64,000 nt of DNA from Pseudomonadota bacterium (lineage in GTDB: Bacteria > Pseudomonadota > Gammaproteobacteria > Burkholderiales > Burkholderiaceae_C). Numbering within the stretch: position 1 is the first letter of the stretch; each line of letters opens with the position of its first letter. The translations under genes were made by a program, and so were the position numbers. The notes beneath the pieces were generated by a model. The model worked only from the letters and a program-made list of their open reading frames with translations, was not told the DNA's origin and did no database searches. The DNA is taken from positions 62,001 through 126,000 of the forward strand of contig JAIUPQ010000008.1 of the NCBI GenBank assembly GCA_020161145.1, read 5' to 3'. Positions 29,665 through 39,362 of this stretch are shown piece by piece.

Positions 29665-30768
29665 TCAACCCAGCAGCGCCTGCGCGAACTCGCGGGCGTC
29701 GAAGGTCTGCAGGTCTTCGAGCTGCTCGCCTACGCCAATGAAATAGACCGCCAGCGGCCGCTGCGCCTGGCGCTCGCGCGTGGCCCACAGGGCAATGGCT
29801 GCCAGCACGCCGCCCTTGGCCGTGCCGTCCAGCTTGGTGACCACCAGGCCCGTCAGCCCCAGCGCGGCGTCAAAGGCCTGCACCTGGGCCAGCGCGTTCT
29901 GGCCGGTGTTGCCATCGACCACCAGCAGCACCTCGTGCGGCGCGGTGGCGTCGGCCTTGGTGATGACGCGGCGGATCTTCTTGAGCTCGTCCATCAGATG
30001 CGTCTGCGTGGGCAGGCGGCCGGCGGTATCGGCGATGACCACATCGACCCCGCGCGCCCGGCCGGCGTTGACCGCATCGAACGTCACCGCCGCCGGGTCA
30101 CCCCCCTCCTGGCTGACGATCTCCACCTGATTGCGGTCAGCCCAGACGCTGAGTTGCTCGCGCGCGGCGGCGCGGAAGGTGTCGGCCGCCGCCAGCAGCA
30201 CGCGGGCATTGGCCTCGGCCAGGTGGCGCGTCAGCTTGCCGATGCTGGTGGTCTTGCCGGCGCCGTTGACGCCCACCACCATGACCACCGTGGGCTCGTG
30301 CGCGCCCACCACCAGCCTGCCCTGCAGCGGCGCCAGCGTTTGCGTCAGCACGTCTTCCAGCAAGGCCCTGACCTGGCTGGCCTCGGTGGCCTTGCTGGCC
30401 TTGACGCGCTGGCGCAACTCGGTCAGCACATGCTCGGTGGCCTTGACGCCGGTGTCGGCCAGCAGCAGCGCGGCCTCCAGCTCGTCATAGAGCTCGTCGT
30501 CGATCTGTGCACCGGTGAACACCTGGGTGATGGACGAACCCGTGCGCGCGAGGCCGGCGCGCAGGCGCTGCATCCAGGAAGCGCGGGTGAGTGCCTCAGG
30601 AGGGGTGACGGGAGCAGGAACTGGCGCCGGAGCAGGTGGGGTTGGCGTGGGTGACAAGGCCGTCGCAGGCGGCGGCGCTACAGGAGGTGTCGTGGCCGGC
30701 AGTGGTGCCTCCGGTGCCAGCGTCTCTGCCTGGCTCAGGCCCAACTTTTTCTTGATGAAACTGAACAT
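29665..30768 (-). CDS. ftsY: Signal recognition particle receptor
   Basis: A 367-residue FtsY, the membrane-associated GTPase that receives Ffh-bound ribosomes. After [12 protein letters not shown] comes a Pro/Ala-rich linker (about 20-60, shorter and less acidic than in E. coli), then the N domain and the G domain with [16 protein letters not shown] near residue 165, DTAGRLPTQ near 245 and [10 protein letters not shown] near 305. The ATG at 30768 is preferred over one seven codons upstream. It leads directly into lpxC. Confidence 0.96.
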   Translation of the reverse strand: MFSFIKKKLGLSQAETLAPEAPLPATTPPVAPPPATALSPTPTPPAPAPVPAPVTPPEALTRASWMQRLRAGLARTGSSITQVFTGAQIDDELYDELEAALLLADTGVKATEHVLTELRQRVKASKATEASQVRALLEDVLTQTLAPLQGRLVVGAHEPTVVMVVGVNGAGKTTSIGKLTRHLAEANARVLLAAADTFRAAAREQLSVWADRNQVEIVSQEGGDPAAVTFDAVNAGRARGVDVVIADTAGRLPTQTHLMDELKKIRRVITKADATAPHEVLLVVDGNTGQNALAQVQAFDAALGLTGLVVTKLDGTAKGGVLAAIALWATRERQAQRPLAVYFIGVGEQLEDLQTFDAREFAQALLG

Positions 30769-30812
30769 GATCGATCGATTGTCGCGCACGCCAGTGCGGT
30801 ATTGCCCTGTGC

Positions 30813-30818
30813 TACACT
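30813..30818 (+). promoter_or_regulatory. Candidate -10 element of the tRNA gene
   Basis: TACACT lies 11 bases before the mature tRNA 5' end, the expected place for a -10 box. No convincing -35 hexamer is visible at 16-18 bases upstream. Confidence 0.4.
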
Positions 30819-30829
30819 GGCGGGCTTAA

Positions 30830-30906
<77 letters not shown>

Positions 30907-30912
30907 AAAAAC

Positions 30913-30945
30913 AAGGGCTTAGCAGCGATGCTAAGCCCTTTGTCG
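30913..30945 (+). terminator. Terminator behind the tRNA gene
   Basis: AAGGGCTTAGCA (30913-30924) and TGCTAAGCCCTT (30929-30940) form a perfect 12-bp stem with a 4-base loop, followed by a short T-rich run (TGTCGTT). It begins 7 bases after the tRNA CCA end. Confidence 0.8.
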
Positions 30946-31003
30946 TTGGGGGCCGGCGGCCGAATGTGAGCGATCGTGTCCTGTAAACAGGCGACGCCCT
31001 GCG

Positions 31004-32362
31004 TCAGGCTGACGCCAGCGCCGCCAGCAGCTTCTCATGCACCCCGCCAAAGCCGCCGTTGCTCATGCACAGCACGTGGTCGCCTGGCCGGGCGACGGCG
31101 GCAACAGCGGTCACCAGCGTCGGGATATCGGCCGCCACCCGGGCGCGCTCGCCCATGGGGGCCAGCGCTTCGCGGGCGTCCCAGGTGAGGCCACCGGCGT
31201 GGCAAAAGGCCAGGTCGGCGTCTTCCAGCGCCCAGGGCAGCAGCGCCTTCATGGTGCCCAGCTTCATGGTGTTGCTGCGCGGCTCGAACACGGCCAGGAT
31301 GCGCGCCGTGCCCACTTTGCGGCGCAGGCCGGCCAGCGTGGTGCGCATGGCGGTGGGGTGGTGGGCAAAGTCGTCGTAGACCGTGACGCCGCCGGCTGTG
31401 CCGCGCACCTCCAGGCGGCGGCGCACGTTGTGGAAGGTGGCCAGCGCGGTGGCAGCGCGCGCGGGATCCACGCCCACGTGCTCGGCGGCGGCAATGGCGG
31501 CCAACGCGTTCAGCTGGTTGTGTTCACCCAGCAGCGCCCAGTCCACGTGGCCGGCCAGCAGGCTGCCGCGCAGCACGTCGAAGCTGCCGTGATCGCCGCG
31601 TGCGCGCCAGCCGCCCGGCTCTTCGCCGGCGGTGCCGAAGCGCACCACCTCGCTCCAGCAGCCACGCTCCAGCACGCGCTGCAAGGCCGGCTCGCGGGCG
31701 TTGACCACCAGCCGGCCGCTGGCCGGCACGGTGCGCACCAGGTGGTGGAACTGGGTTTCGATGGCGGCCAGGTCGGCAAAGATGTCCGCGTGGTCGAACT
31801 CCAGGTTGTTCAGGATGGCGGTGCGCGGCCGGTAGTGGACGAACTTGCTGCGCTTGTCGAAAAAAGCGGTGTCGTACTCGTCCGCCTCGATGACAAAAGG
31901 TCCATTTGGCCGACCCCGCCGCGCCGAGACACCAAAGTTTTGTGGCACGCCGCCGACCAGAAAGCCTGGCTCCAACCCTGCCTGCTCCAGCACCCAGGCC
32001 AGCATGGCGGTGGTGGTGGTCTTGCCGTGGGTGCCGGCCACGGCCAGCACATGGCGGCCGGCCAGCACGTGCTCGGCCAGCCACTGCGGGCCGCTGGTGT
32101 AGGGCGCGCCGGCATTGAGGATGGCCTCCATCAGCGGGTTGCCGCGCGTGACCACGTTGCCCACCACGTAGACGTCGGGCGCCAGCGCCATCTGGCTGGC
32201 ATCCCAGCCTTCGATGAACTCGATGCCCAGGGCCGTGAGCTGATCGCTCATGGGGGGGTAGACGGCGGCGTCGCAGCCGGTGACGCGGTGGCCGGCCTCG
32301 CGGGCCAGTGCGGCCAGGCCGCCCATGAAGGTGCCGGCGATGCCGAGGATGTGGATGTGCAT
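31004..32362 (-). CDS. mpl: UDP-N-acetylmuramate:L-alanyl-gamma-D-glutamyl-meso-diaminopimelate ligase
   Basis: A 452-residue Mur-ligase that reattaches recycled murein tripeptide to UDP-MurNAc. It starts MHIHILGIAGTFMGGLAAL (UDP-binding domain), has the ATP loop VAGTHGKTTTTAML near residue 108, EADEYDTAFFDKRSK near 170 and the C-terminal domain with VYDDFAHHPTA near 330. These distinguish Mpl from MurC. The ATG at 32362 gives the normal start. It closes the thiD-hemL-mutarotase-mpl leftward group and works in the same recycling route as AmpD in this window. Confidence 0.95.
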   Translation of the reverse strand: MHIHILGIAGTFMGGLAALAREAGHRVTGCDAAVYPPMSDQLTALGIEFIEGWDASQMALAPDVYVVGNVVTRGNPLMEAILNAGAPYTSGPQWLAEHVLAGRHVLAVAGTHGKTTTTAMLAWVLEQAGLEPGFLVGGVPQNFGVSARRGRPNGPFVIEADEYDTAFFDKRSKFVHYRPRTAILNNLEFDHADIFADLAAIETQFHHLVRTVPASGRLVVNAREPALQRVLERGCWSEVVRFGTAGEEPGGWRARGDHGSFDVLRGSLLAGHVDWALLGEHNQLNALAAIAAAEHVGVDPARAATALATFHNVRRRLEVRGTAGGVTVYDDFAHHPTAMRTTLAGLRRKVGTARILAVFEPRSNTMKLGTMKALLPWALEDADLAFCHAGGLTWDAREALAPMGERARVAADIPTLVTAVAAVARPGDHVLCMSNGGFGGVHEKLLAALASA

Positions 32363-32420
32363 GGTCGAAATCGGTCCGCGCAAGCCGCGCAGTGCGCCTG
32401 TCAAGGCGGTTGAAAAGAAC

Positions 32421-33266
32421 TCACCCCGCCGTCAAATCCTGCCGCCCCACCCATTCGTCGCCGGGGTACAGCTCCACCGGCTCGCCGATGCGGGCGGCCT
32501 CGACGCACAGCATGTGCTGCCAGTCGCCGGCCGGCATGTCGGCCATGACGGCGTCGGGGCCGGGGTTCCAGACCACGACGTCCTCGAAGCCCGCCATGGC
32601 GATGCCCAGCCGGCGGCCCAGCTCGCGCAGCGTCAGTGGGGCGTTGGCGCCGTAATAGACACGGTCGATGGCGCCGACCAGCGTCAGCACGTCACCCCAC
32701 TGCTGGCCGCTGATGGTGCCCGGCGGGTCTTTGAGCGCGTCCTCGAACGAGACGCCTTGCAGGCCTTCGAGTTGCAGCTTGAGCGCATCGCTGGTGCGCA
32801 GGTAGGTGTGCAAGGCGGCAGTGAAAGAGAACGGCGCGGCGTTGGCGTCGCCCGTGTGCTCTACAGCCAGCTCCATCTCCAACGTGCCACCCGCCACGCT
32901 GAGGGTGAACTCGGCGGCGAAAGGCATGGGCCAGATGGCGGCGGTCTCGGGCGTGGGCTCGAAGCGCAGCGTGGCCAGCGCCACCCCGCCACGCACGGCG
33001 TCCAGCACCGGTTGCCAGGGGCGTGTGCGCACCAGGCCGTGGCGCGGCAGCGGGCCGCGCGCGTTGAACTGCGGAAAAATCAAGGGCACGCCGCCGCGCA
33101 CGCTGGCCCCGGGGCCGAACTGGGCGGTGGGCGAGAGGTAGAGCTGCTCCTGCCCCCCCGCCGGCACCCAGGAGACGAGGTGGGCGCCATGCAGCAGCAC
33201 CGTGGCCCGCGCCCCATCAGGCGCCGTGAGGGTCAGCGCCGGCTGGCCCTGGAAGGTGGTCAGCAT
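32421..33266 (-). CDS. D-hexose-6-phosphate mutarotase (aldose 1-epimerase family)
   Basis: A 281-residue YeaD-type protein that interconverts alpha and beta anomers of hexose 6-phosphates. The galactose mutarotase fold shows LLHGAHLVSWVPAGGQEQLY near residue 25, GGVPLIFPQF near 59, RHGLVRTRPW near 75 and a catalytic Glu in the CVEAARIGEPVEL stretch near 255. The ATG shares one base with the hemL stop, so the genes are coupled. Confidence 0.88.
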   Translation of the reverse strand: MLTTFQGQPALTLTAPDGARATVLLHGAHLVSWVPAGGQEQLYLSPTAQFGPGASVRGGVPLIFPQFNARGPLPRHGLVRTRPWQPVLDAVRGGVALATLRFEPTPETAAIWPMPFAAEFTLSVAGGTLEMELAVEHTGDANAAPFSFTAALHTYLRTSDALKLQLEGLQGVSFEDALKDPPGTISGQQWGDVLTLVGAIDRVYYGANAPLTLRELGRRLGIAMAGFEDVVVWNPGPDAVMADMPAGDWQHMLCVEAARIGEPVELYPGDEWVGRQDLTAG

Positions 33267-34561
33267 CAGCCCAGCTCCGCAAACACGGCGCGCGCGGCGT
33301 CTACCGTGGCCGAGATGTCGTCCAGGGTGTGGGCGCTGCTGACGAAGCCGGCTTCGTACAGGGCAGGGGCCAGGTAGACGCCCCGGTTCAGCATGCCGTG
33401 GAAGAGGCGGGCGTAGCGGGCGGCGTCGGTGGCCATCACGGCCGGGTAGTTCTGCGGCAGCTCGGGCGCGAGGAAGAGGCCGAACATGCCGCCCTCGAAG
33501 TCCACGGCCAGCGGCACGCCGGCCGTTTGCGCAGCGGTGTGCAGGCCGTGGGTCAGGGCCGCGGTGTGCTTGGCCAGTTCGCTGAAAAAACCCGGGCGGG
33601 CGATTTCGCGCAGCGTGGCCAGGCCGCAGGCGGTGGCCACGGGGTTGCCCGACAAGGTGCCGGCCTGGTAGACGCCGCCCAGCGGCGCCAGGTGGCTCAT
33701 GATGGCGCGGCTGGCGCCGAAGGCGGCCAGCGGCATGCCGCCGCCGATGACTTTGCCAAACACCGAGATGTCGGGCATGAAGCCGGGAATGGCCTTGGCG
33801 TAGAGGCTTTGCGCCGAGCCCAGCGCCACCCGAAAACCGGTCATCACCTCGTCAAAGATCAGCAGCGCGCCGTGCCGGCTGCACAGCTCGCGCAGCCGCG
33901 CCACAAAGGGCACGGCGGCGCGCACGAAGTTCATGTTGCCGGCGATGGGCTCGATGATGACGCAGGCCAGCTCACTCCCGTGCTCGGCAAACGCCTGCTC
34001 CAGCGCGGCCAGGTCGTTGTACGGCAGCACATGGGTGTGCTGCACCACTTCGGCGGGCACGCCGGCCGAGGTGGGGTGGTTGAAAGTGGCCAGGCCCGAG
34101 CCGGCCTTGACCAGCAGCGCGTCGGCGTGGCCGTGGTAGCAACCCTCGAACTTGATGAAGCGGCTGCGGCCGGTGGCGCCGCGCGCCAGGCGGATGGCGC
34201 TCATCGTGGCCTCGGTGCCGCTGGAGACCAGTCGCAACTGCTCGATGCTGGGCACGTGGCGGATGACCTCCTCGGCCAATTCCACCTCGCGCTCGGTGGG
34301 GGCGCCAAAGCTCAGGCCATCGCGCACGGCCTTTTGCACGGCGTCCAGCACGGCCGCGTGGCCGTGGCCCAGAATCATCGGGCCCCAGGAGCCGATGTAG
34401 TCGGTGTAGCGCCGACCCTCGGCGTCCCACATATAGGCGCCCTTGGCGCGGGTGATGAAGCGGGGCGTGCCGCCCACGGCCTTGAAGGCGCGCACGGGCG
34501 AATTGACGCCCCCAGGGATGACGGCCTGGGCGCGTTCGAACAGACCAGCGTTAGTGGACAC
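33266..34561 (-). CDS. hemL: Glutamate-1-semialdehyde 2,1-aminomutase
   Basis: A 431-residue PLP enzyme that makes 5-aminolevulinate, the first tetrapyrrole precursor in the C5 pathway. Visible are [20 protein letters not shown] near the start, [16 protein letters not shown] near residue 120, [13 protein letters not shown] near 240, and the PLP lysine in [15 protein letters not shown] near 270. The start is a GTG at 34561 with a CGGAGG site 8 bases upstream; no in-frame ATG fits. It overlaps the thiD stop by 11 bases. The heme supply may serve the cytochrome oxidase genes elsewhere in the window. Confidence 0.96.
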   Translation of the reverse strand: MSTNAGLFERAQAVIPGGVNSPVRAFKAVGGTPRFITRAKGAYMWDAEGRRYTDYIGSWGPMILGHGHAAVLDAVQKAVRDGLSFGAPTEREVELAEEVIRHVPSIEQLRLVSSGTEATMSAIRLARGATGRSRFIKFEGCYHGHADALLVKAGSGLATFNHPTSAGVPAEVVQHTHVLPYNDLAALEQAFAEHGSELACVIIEPIAGNMNFVRAAVPFVARLRELCSRHGALLIFDEVMTGFRVALGSAQSLYAKAIPGFMPDISVFGKVIGGGMPLAAFGASRAIMSHLAPLGGVYQAGTLSGNPVATACGLATLREIARPGFFSELAKHTAALTHGLHTAAQTAGVPLAVDFEGGMFGLFLAPELPQNYPAVMATDAARYARLFHGMLNRGVYLAPALYEAGFVSSAHTLDDISATVDAARAVFAELG

Positions 34562-35537
34562 TGCGTGAGCCTCCGGGGGGTGTTTGGTGGGGGTCGAACT
34601 CAGGGCCGCCGTCGGTGGGCAAATCCCCTTCATCGCCTTCGGGCAACTCGTCGCCCATGGCCCAGAAGAAGCGGTCGGGCACCACGTGGCCCATGCCCGG
34701 CGCGAAGCCGGCCTCCAGGCTTTGATCCAGGAATTGCAGCGCCTCGCCCACGGCGGCCTGCAACTCGCTGCCCACGGCCAGCAGCGTGGCCAGCGCGGCC
34801 GACAGCGTGTCGCCCGCGCCCACGAAGGTGGCCTCGACATGCTCGAACTTCTCACCCGTGATGGCGCCCTGCGGGCCGGCCAGCACGTTGTCGATGAACT
34901 GCCCGCTGCCGGCGGCGGCGCCCACACCGGCCTTGCGGCTGGCCAGCATCACGCCCGTCACCAGCACGAAGCCCGTGCCGGCCTGGGCGGCGGCCACGGC
35001 CAGCTCGCGCGGTGACGCCGGGCGTTCGCTGTCCCATTCGGGCAGCAAAAAGTCGGTCAGGGTCTGGTGGCTGCCCACCAGCACGGCGGTGGCGGGCAGG
35101 ATCAACTCGCGCCAGGCGTCCAGATAGCTCTGGCGCGCGTCTTCTTCCATCCAGCCCAGGTTGCCCAGATAGGCCACCACGGGGATGTCGGTGTAGTCGG
35201 ACAGCAGCTCGGCCACCACCGTCACGTTCTCGGCGTCGCCCAGAAAGCCCACCTTGAAGCCGCCTACCGGTGTGTCTTCAAGGATGGTGCGGGCTTGCTC
35301 ATCCACCAGATCGGCGTCCAGTGCCTCATGGTCGAAGACCTCGGCGGTATCGCGCACGCAAACGGCGCAGGTGATGGGCAGCGCGTGGCCACCCATGGCG
35401 GCGATGGTGGCCACGTCGCCCGCCACGCCGCCTGCCCCACTGGCATCGGCGGCATTGAAGGCAAGCACGCACACGGGCGCGCCGTCCATGGCGGCGGTGT
35501 CGTCTGCTTGCGGGTCTGGGGCAAGGGAGTCGGTCAT
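34551..35537 (-). CDS. thiD: Hydroxymethylpyrimidine/phosphomethylpyrimidine kinase
   Basis: A 328-residue ribokinase-fold enzyme of thiamine synthesis. It has [26 protein letters not shown] (substrate loop) near residue 25 and [16 protein letters not shown] near 235 as the ATP/anion-hole signature. It is longer than typical ThiD (about 265-290), the extra being an acidic tail ([18 protein letters not shown]) at the C-terminus. It starts at the ATG at 35537 and is the first gene of the leftward group thiD-hemL-mutarotase-mpl. Confidence 0.88.
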   Translation of the reverse strand: MTDSLAPDPQADDTAAMDGAPVCVLAFNAADASGAGGVAGDVATIAAMGGHALPITCAVCVRDTAEVFDHEALDADLVDEQARTILEDTPVGGFKVGFLGDAENVTVVAELLSDYTDIPVVAYLGNLGWMEEDARQSYLDAWRELILPATAVLVGSHQTLTDFLLPEWDSERPASPRELAVAAAQAGTGFVLVTGVMLASRKAGVGAAAGSGQFIDNVLAGPQGAITGEKFEHVEATFVGAGDTLSAALATLLAVGSELQAAVGEALQFLDQSLEAGFAPGMGHVVPDRFFWAMGDELPEGDEGDLPTDGGPEFDPHQTPPGGSRSVH

Positions 35538-35655
35538 CGGGTGTCGGGTGTCGGCGTGGCACAAAGTGGCAGCTCACGCAGGTAGGCAGCGAAAAAGCCC
35601 TGAAAAACCGCGCTTTGCGGCCGATATCACTCAGGCTGGTGCCGACACCCCCTGG

Positions 35656-35675
35656 CTACAATCATTTCATTGTAG
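35656..35675. promoter_or_regulatory. Perfect dyad with face-to-face -10-like hexamers between thiD and the rubredoxin gene
   Basis: CTACAAT (35656-35662) and ATTGTAG (35669-35675) form a perfect 7-6-7 inverted repeat. Each strand therefore carries TACAAT, a good -10 match, one serving the rubredoxin/pil genes and the other thiD. The same symmetry would suit a repressor. Convincing -35 boxes are not seen. Confidence 0.45.
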
Positions 35676-35696
35676 TGACAGGCCCTTGGATGCACC

Positions 35697-35870
35697 GTGA
35701 CCGAGCTGAAAACCTGGATGTGCCTGACCTGCGGCTGGATCTATGACGAAGCCACAGGCGATCCCGACCACGGCCTTGCCCCTGGCACGACGTGGGCGGA
35801 TGTGCCCATGAACTGGACTTGCCCGGAATGCGGTGCGCGCAAGGACGATTTTGAGATGGTCGCAATCTGA
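35697..35870 (+). CDS. Rubredoxin
   Basis: A 57-residue iron-sulfur electron carrier. The four cysteines that bind the single iron are in MCLTCGWIYD (C9, C12) and WTCPECGARKDDF (C42, C45), with the usual GLAPGTTWADVP between them. The start is a GTG at 35697; the ATG at 35690 is out of frame. In Burkholderiales it regularly precedes pilG. Its electron partners are not encoded nearby, so its tie to pilus control is positional only. Confidence 0.93.
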   Translation: MTELKTWMCLTCGWIYDEATGDPDHGLAPGTTWADVPMNWTCPECGARKDDFEMVAI

Positions 35871-35931
35871 GCGGGTTGGCGGCACTGGCAATGGAGCCAT
35901 TGGTGGCTCCGACAGACGCGAGGAAGTCCCA

Positions 35932-36357
35932 GTGAGCGAAACCCCCCAGGTCGACGCGGTGCGCGTCATGGTCATCGACGACAGCAACACCATTCGTCGC
36001 AGCGCCGAGATCTTTCTGCGCCAGGCCGGCCACATCGTCACCCTGGCCGAGGACGGCTTCGACGCGCTGGCCAAAATCGTCGATCACAAGCCCCAGCTGA
36101 TTTTTTGTGACATCTTGATGCCGCGCCTGGATGGCTACCAGACCTGCGCCATCATCAAGCGCAACCCGCGCTTCGAGCGGGTGCCGGTGGTCATGCTCTC
36201 CAGCAAGGACGGCGTGTTCGACAAGGCCCGCGGCCGCATGGTGGGCTCCGAGGCCTACCTGACCAAACCATTTACCAAAGACCAGTTGCTGGCCGCCGTG
36301 ATGCGTCACCATGTGTCACCATATGTGTCTCCATCCGAACTGGCCCTGTTGAGTTGA
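35932..36357 (+). CDS. pilG: PilG-type twitching motility response regulator
   Basis: A 141-residue single receiver domain. The acidic pocket is in VMVIDDSNTIRR, the phosphorylated Asp is D60 in FCDILMPRLDG, and the conserved Lys lies in LTKPFTKDQL. PilG acts downstream of ChpA to stimulate pilus extension. I chose the GTG at 35932, which has a GAGGAAG site, instead of a longer frame that overlaps the rubredoxin gene. It opens the pilGHIJ-chpA cluster. Confidence 0.88.
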   Translation: MSETPQVDAVRVMVIDDSNTIRRSAEIFLRQAGHIVTLAEDGFDALAKIVDHKPQLIFCDILMPRLDGYQTCAIIKRNPRFERVPVVMLSSKDGVFDKARGRMVGSEAYLTKPFTKDQLLAAVMRHHVSPYVSPSELALLS

Positions 36358-36364
36358 ACCGGTC

Positions 36365-36739
36365 ATGCCCGTCCACCACATCCTCATCGTCGATGACTCG
36401 CGCACGGAGCAGGCGTTTCTGGCCGACCTGCTGACCGACGCGGGGTATGCGGTGCGCACCGCCTCGGGTGGCGAAGAGGCGCTGCGGCTGATGGATGAAG
36501 TGAAGCCCGATCTGGTGTTGATGGACGTGGTCATGCCCGGCGCCAACGGGTTTTCGCTGACGCGCCAGATCACCCGCGACCCCCGCTGGACGGGCATTCC
36601 CGTCATGCTGTGCACCAGCAAGCGCCAGGACTCCGACCGCATCTGGGGGCTGCGCCAGGGTGCATGCGACTACCTGATCAAACCCGTCAACGGGCCCGAA
36701 TTGCTGAGCAAGATTGCCGCCCTGCAGGAGCATCCATGA
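36365..36739 (+). CDS. pilH: PilH-type twitching motility response regulator
   Basis: A 124-residue receiver domain with ILIVDDSRTEQAFLADLL, the phosphorylated D54 in LVLMDVVMPGANGF, Thr/Ser in MLCTSKRQDSD and Lys in YLIKPVNGPEL. PilH opposes PilG in the Pil-Chp system, promoting pilus retraction or acting as a phosphate sink. Its stop overlaps the pilI start as ATGA. Confidence 0.9.
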   Translation: MPVHHILIVDDSRTEQAFLADLLTDAGYAVRTASGGEEALRLMDEVKPDLVLMDVVMPGANGFSLTRQITRDPRWTGIPVMLCTSKRQDSDRIWGLRQGACDYLIKPVNGPELLSKIAALQEHP

Positions 36740-37200
36740 TGAGCCAGACACCCCCCGCGCCGGGCTGGCTGGCGGTGCAAGCCGGCGGCCAGTCGCTGCT
36801 GTTGCCGCTGACCCAGTGCGGCGAAATCCACACCACCAGCCTCGTGCAGCGGCTGCCCCATACCCGCCCCTGGTTGTTGGGCGTGGCCAACCTGCGGGGC
36901 CAGGTGGTCACCGTCGTGGATCTGGCCGGCTACCTGGGGCTGCCGGCGGTGGCCTTGTCGCATGAGGCTGCCTGCGGCCCGCTGGTTGCCTTGCCCACCG
37001 ACCTGGGTGTGCCGGCGGCGCTGCTGGTGGGCGCGCTCAAGGGCATGCGCCAGCCCGGCGCCATGCAGCCCGACGAGGCCGCCGAGCCGCCCGCATGGGC
37101 CACCTGCGCCTGGCGCGACGAGGCGGCCCAGACCTGGCTGGGCGTGGACATTGCGCAGATGACGCGGCAGTTGCGGTTCATCGATGTGACGGCCGGTTGA
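36736..37200 (+). CDS. pilI: PilI, CheW-like adaptor
   Basis: A 154-residue CheW-domain protein that couples the receptor PilJ to the kinase ChpA. The CheW fold is visible from [20 protein letters not shown] through the receptor-binding [25 protein letters not shown] motif near residue 45. A variable acidic loop ([10 protein letters not shown]) precedes the last strands. The ATG at 36736 overlaps the pilH stop; the next codon is also ATG. Confidence 0.9.
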   Translation: MMSQTPPAPGWLAVQAGGQSLLLPLTQCGEIHTTSLVQRLPHTRPWLLGVANLRGQVVTVVDLAGYLGLPAVALSHEAACGPLVALPTDLGVPAALLVGALKGMRQPGAMQPDEAAEPPAWATCAWRDEAAQTWLGVDIAQMTRQLRFIDVTAG

Positions 37201-37213
37201 AGGAGCGCCAGCC

Positions 37214-39358
37214 ATGACGCGTGATGCCGAAGTCAACGCCATGCTGTCGCAGATCGGCGAGCATCTGGCCTCCCGTCCGCGGCCGTCTGCGGCCGACGAG
37301 GCGGCCCCCGATTCGCTGCCCGATGCCACCTGGGTGGCCGGTCGTCCGGCGCCGCCGCCGACGGCAGCCGTGACGGTTGAGCGCCTGCCGCGCCGCGCGC
37401 TGGGTGCGCTCGCAGCGGCGTTGCTGGCGCTGGTGGTCGGCCTGGTGTTGGCGATTGGCGGTGCGGGCCTGCAGCGCGATCGCCTGGTGGCGTTGGGCCA
37501 GACGGGTGCCCAGGCGCAGCGGCTGGTCTGGGCCGCCGACCAGGCCCAGGCCGGACAGAGCAGTGCGTTTGCCGATCTGGCAGACGGCGTCCAACGTTTG
37601 CGGACCAACGCGCCACCGCTGCAGCCCATGGCGCTCGATGGCAGCGCCGTGGAAGGGGCATTGGCGCCGGTGCCGGCGATGGCGGCACGGGCTCAGCGCA
37701 ATGCCGAAGTGGTGCTGGCCCAGCGCGCGGCGCTGGAGCGCGCGGCGCGCGCGGGTGCTGCCGTGGCGGCGCGCCTGCCGGCCTGGAGCGATGCGCTGCA
37801 GGCGCTGGCCTCCGAGCCGGCTGTGGCGGCCGAGCCGGCGCACCAGATCGCGGCCCACCAACTCAGCGCGCTGGCCCAGCGCATCGCCCGCCAGGTGCGT
37901 GCCGTGCAAAGCCGCGGCGGCCTGCAGCCCGATGCGGCCATGCCATTGGGCGCCGACCTGCAGGCCTTCCAGGACCAGCTCATTGCGCTGCAAAACACCT
38001 TGCCAGCGGCTGCACGCGAGCGGCTGGACGAGGTGGCGGCACCGTTTGCCGCGGTCTCGGCCGAGGCGCGGGTGCTGATCGGCCAGATCGAGGCGTTGCG
38101 TCAGGTGCAGGTCGCCTACACCCAACTGGCCGGCGAGTCGGTGGCGCTGCAGCGTGCGGTCGATGGCGCCACGCGGCAGGTGCGGCTGGGGGATGCCATG
38201 GGATTGGCGCCCTGGGCGCTGATTCTGGCGGCCTTGCTGGCGCTGGGCCTGGCCGGCGGTGCGCTGTGGCGCAGCCAGATGCGCCGCCAGAGCGGCCGCG
38301 CCAACGCCGCCTTGCGCGAGCTGGACGAGGTGGGCCACCAGGAGCGCGAGGCCCAGCGCATCAACGACGCCAATCAGGCCGCCATCGTGCGCCTGATGAA
38401 TGAGCTGCAGGTCGTTGCCGCCGGCGACCTGACGCAACAGGCCACCGTCACCGAAGACATCACCGGCGCCATTGCCGACACCATCAACTACACCGTCGAT
38501 GAATTGCGCACCTTGCTGGTGCAGGTGCAGCAGGTGGCCGCCCGGGTGATGGACACCACGCAGCAGGTCGAGGCCACGTCCACCGAATTGCTGGCCGCAT
38601 CGGGCGAGCAACTGCGCGAGATCCAGGACACCGGCCAGTCCGTGCTCGGGATGGCCGGGCGCATCAACGAGGCGTCGGGCCAGGCCCAGGCCATGGCCGC
38701 CGTGGCCCAGCAATCGCTGGCCGCCGCCGACACCGGCCGGGGCGCGGTCGGCGCCACCATCGCCGGCATGAACCGGCTGCGCGAGCAGATTCAAGACACC
38801 GCCAAGCGCCTCAAACGCCTGGGCGAATCGTCGCAGGAGATCGGCGAGATCACCGAGCTGATTTCCGGCATCACCGAGCAGACCAATGTGCTGGCGCTCA
38901 ACGCCGCCATTCAGGCCGCCTCGGCCGGCGAGGCCGGGCGCGGGTTCTCGCCCGTGGCCGAAGAAGTGCAGCGGCTGGCCGAGCGCTCGGCCGACGCCAC
39001 CCGCGCCATTGCGGCGCTGGTCAAGACCATCCAGGGCGACACCCTGGGTGCCATGGCGGCCATGGAGCAGTCCACGCAAGGCGTGGTGCAAAGCGCCCGC
39101 TTGGCCGATGCGGCCGGCAGCGCGCTGGCCGACATCGGCCGCGTCACGCGCGAGCTCTCGGTGCTGATCGCGCAGATCGAGGCCGACACCCGGCGCGAGG
39201 CCGATTCGGCCAACGTGGTGGCCACCCACATCCAGCACATCTTCGCCGTCACTGAGCAAACCAGTGACGGCACCCGCTCGACCGCGAGCACCGTTCACGA
39301 GCTGGCGCGCATGGCGCAGGAACTGCGCCAGTCCGTCGACCGCTTCAAGATATCCTGA
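37214..39358 (+). CDS. pilJ: PilJ, methyl-accepting chemotaxis protein of the Pil-Chp system
   Basis: A 714-residue receptor. One membrane segment lies near residues 65-85 and a second near 330-350, framing a periplasmic domain of about 240 residues. A HAMP-like region follows, then a long coiled-coil signalling domain with the hairpin tip [29 protein letters not shown] near residue 555-585. It senses surface contact or pilin state and controls ChpA. It lacks an obvious C-terminal receptor-modifying pentapeptide. Confidence 0.92.
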   Translation: MTRDAEVNAMLSQIGEHLASRPRPSAADEAAPDSLPDATWVAGRPAPPPTAAVTVERLPRRALGALAAALLALVVGLVLAIGGAGLQRDRLVALGQTGAQAQRLVWAADQAQAGQSSAFADLADGVQRLRTNAPPLQPMALDGSAVEGALAPVPAMAARAQRNAEVVLAQRAALERAARAGAAVAARLPAWSDALQALASEPAVAAEPAHQIAAHQLSALAQRIARQVRAVQSRGGLQPDAAMPLGADLQAFQDQLIALQNTLPAAARERLDEVAAPFAAVSAEARVLIGQIEALRQVQVAYTQLAGESVALQRAVDGATRQVRLGDAMGLAPWALILAALLALGLAGGALWRSQMRRQSGRANAALRELDEVGHQEREAQRINDANQAAIVRLMNELQVVAAGDLTQQATVTEDITGAIADTINYTVDELRTLLVQVQQVAARVMDTTQQVEATSTELLAASGEQLREIQDTGQSVLGMAGRINEASGQAQAMAAVAQQSLAAADTGRGAVGATIAGMNRLREQIQDTAKRLKRLGESSQEIGEITELISGITEQTNVLALNAAIQAASAGEAGRGFSPVAEEVQRLAERSADATRAIAALVKTIQGDTLGAMAAMEQSTQGVVQSARLADAAGSALADIGRVTRELSVLIAQIEADTRREADSANVVATHIQHIFAVTEQTSDGTRSTASTVHELARMAQELRQSVDRFKIS

Positions 39359-39362
39359 TCCC

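Noticed and set aside
35546..35650. GGGTGTCGGC/GCCGACACCC inverted pair 85 bases apart between thiD and the rubredoxin gene
   Set aside because: The arms are short, far apart and contain no recognisable motif; I could not separate it from chance.
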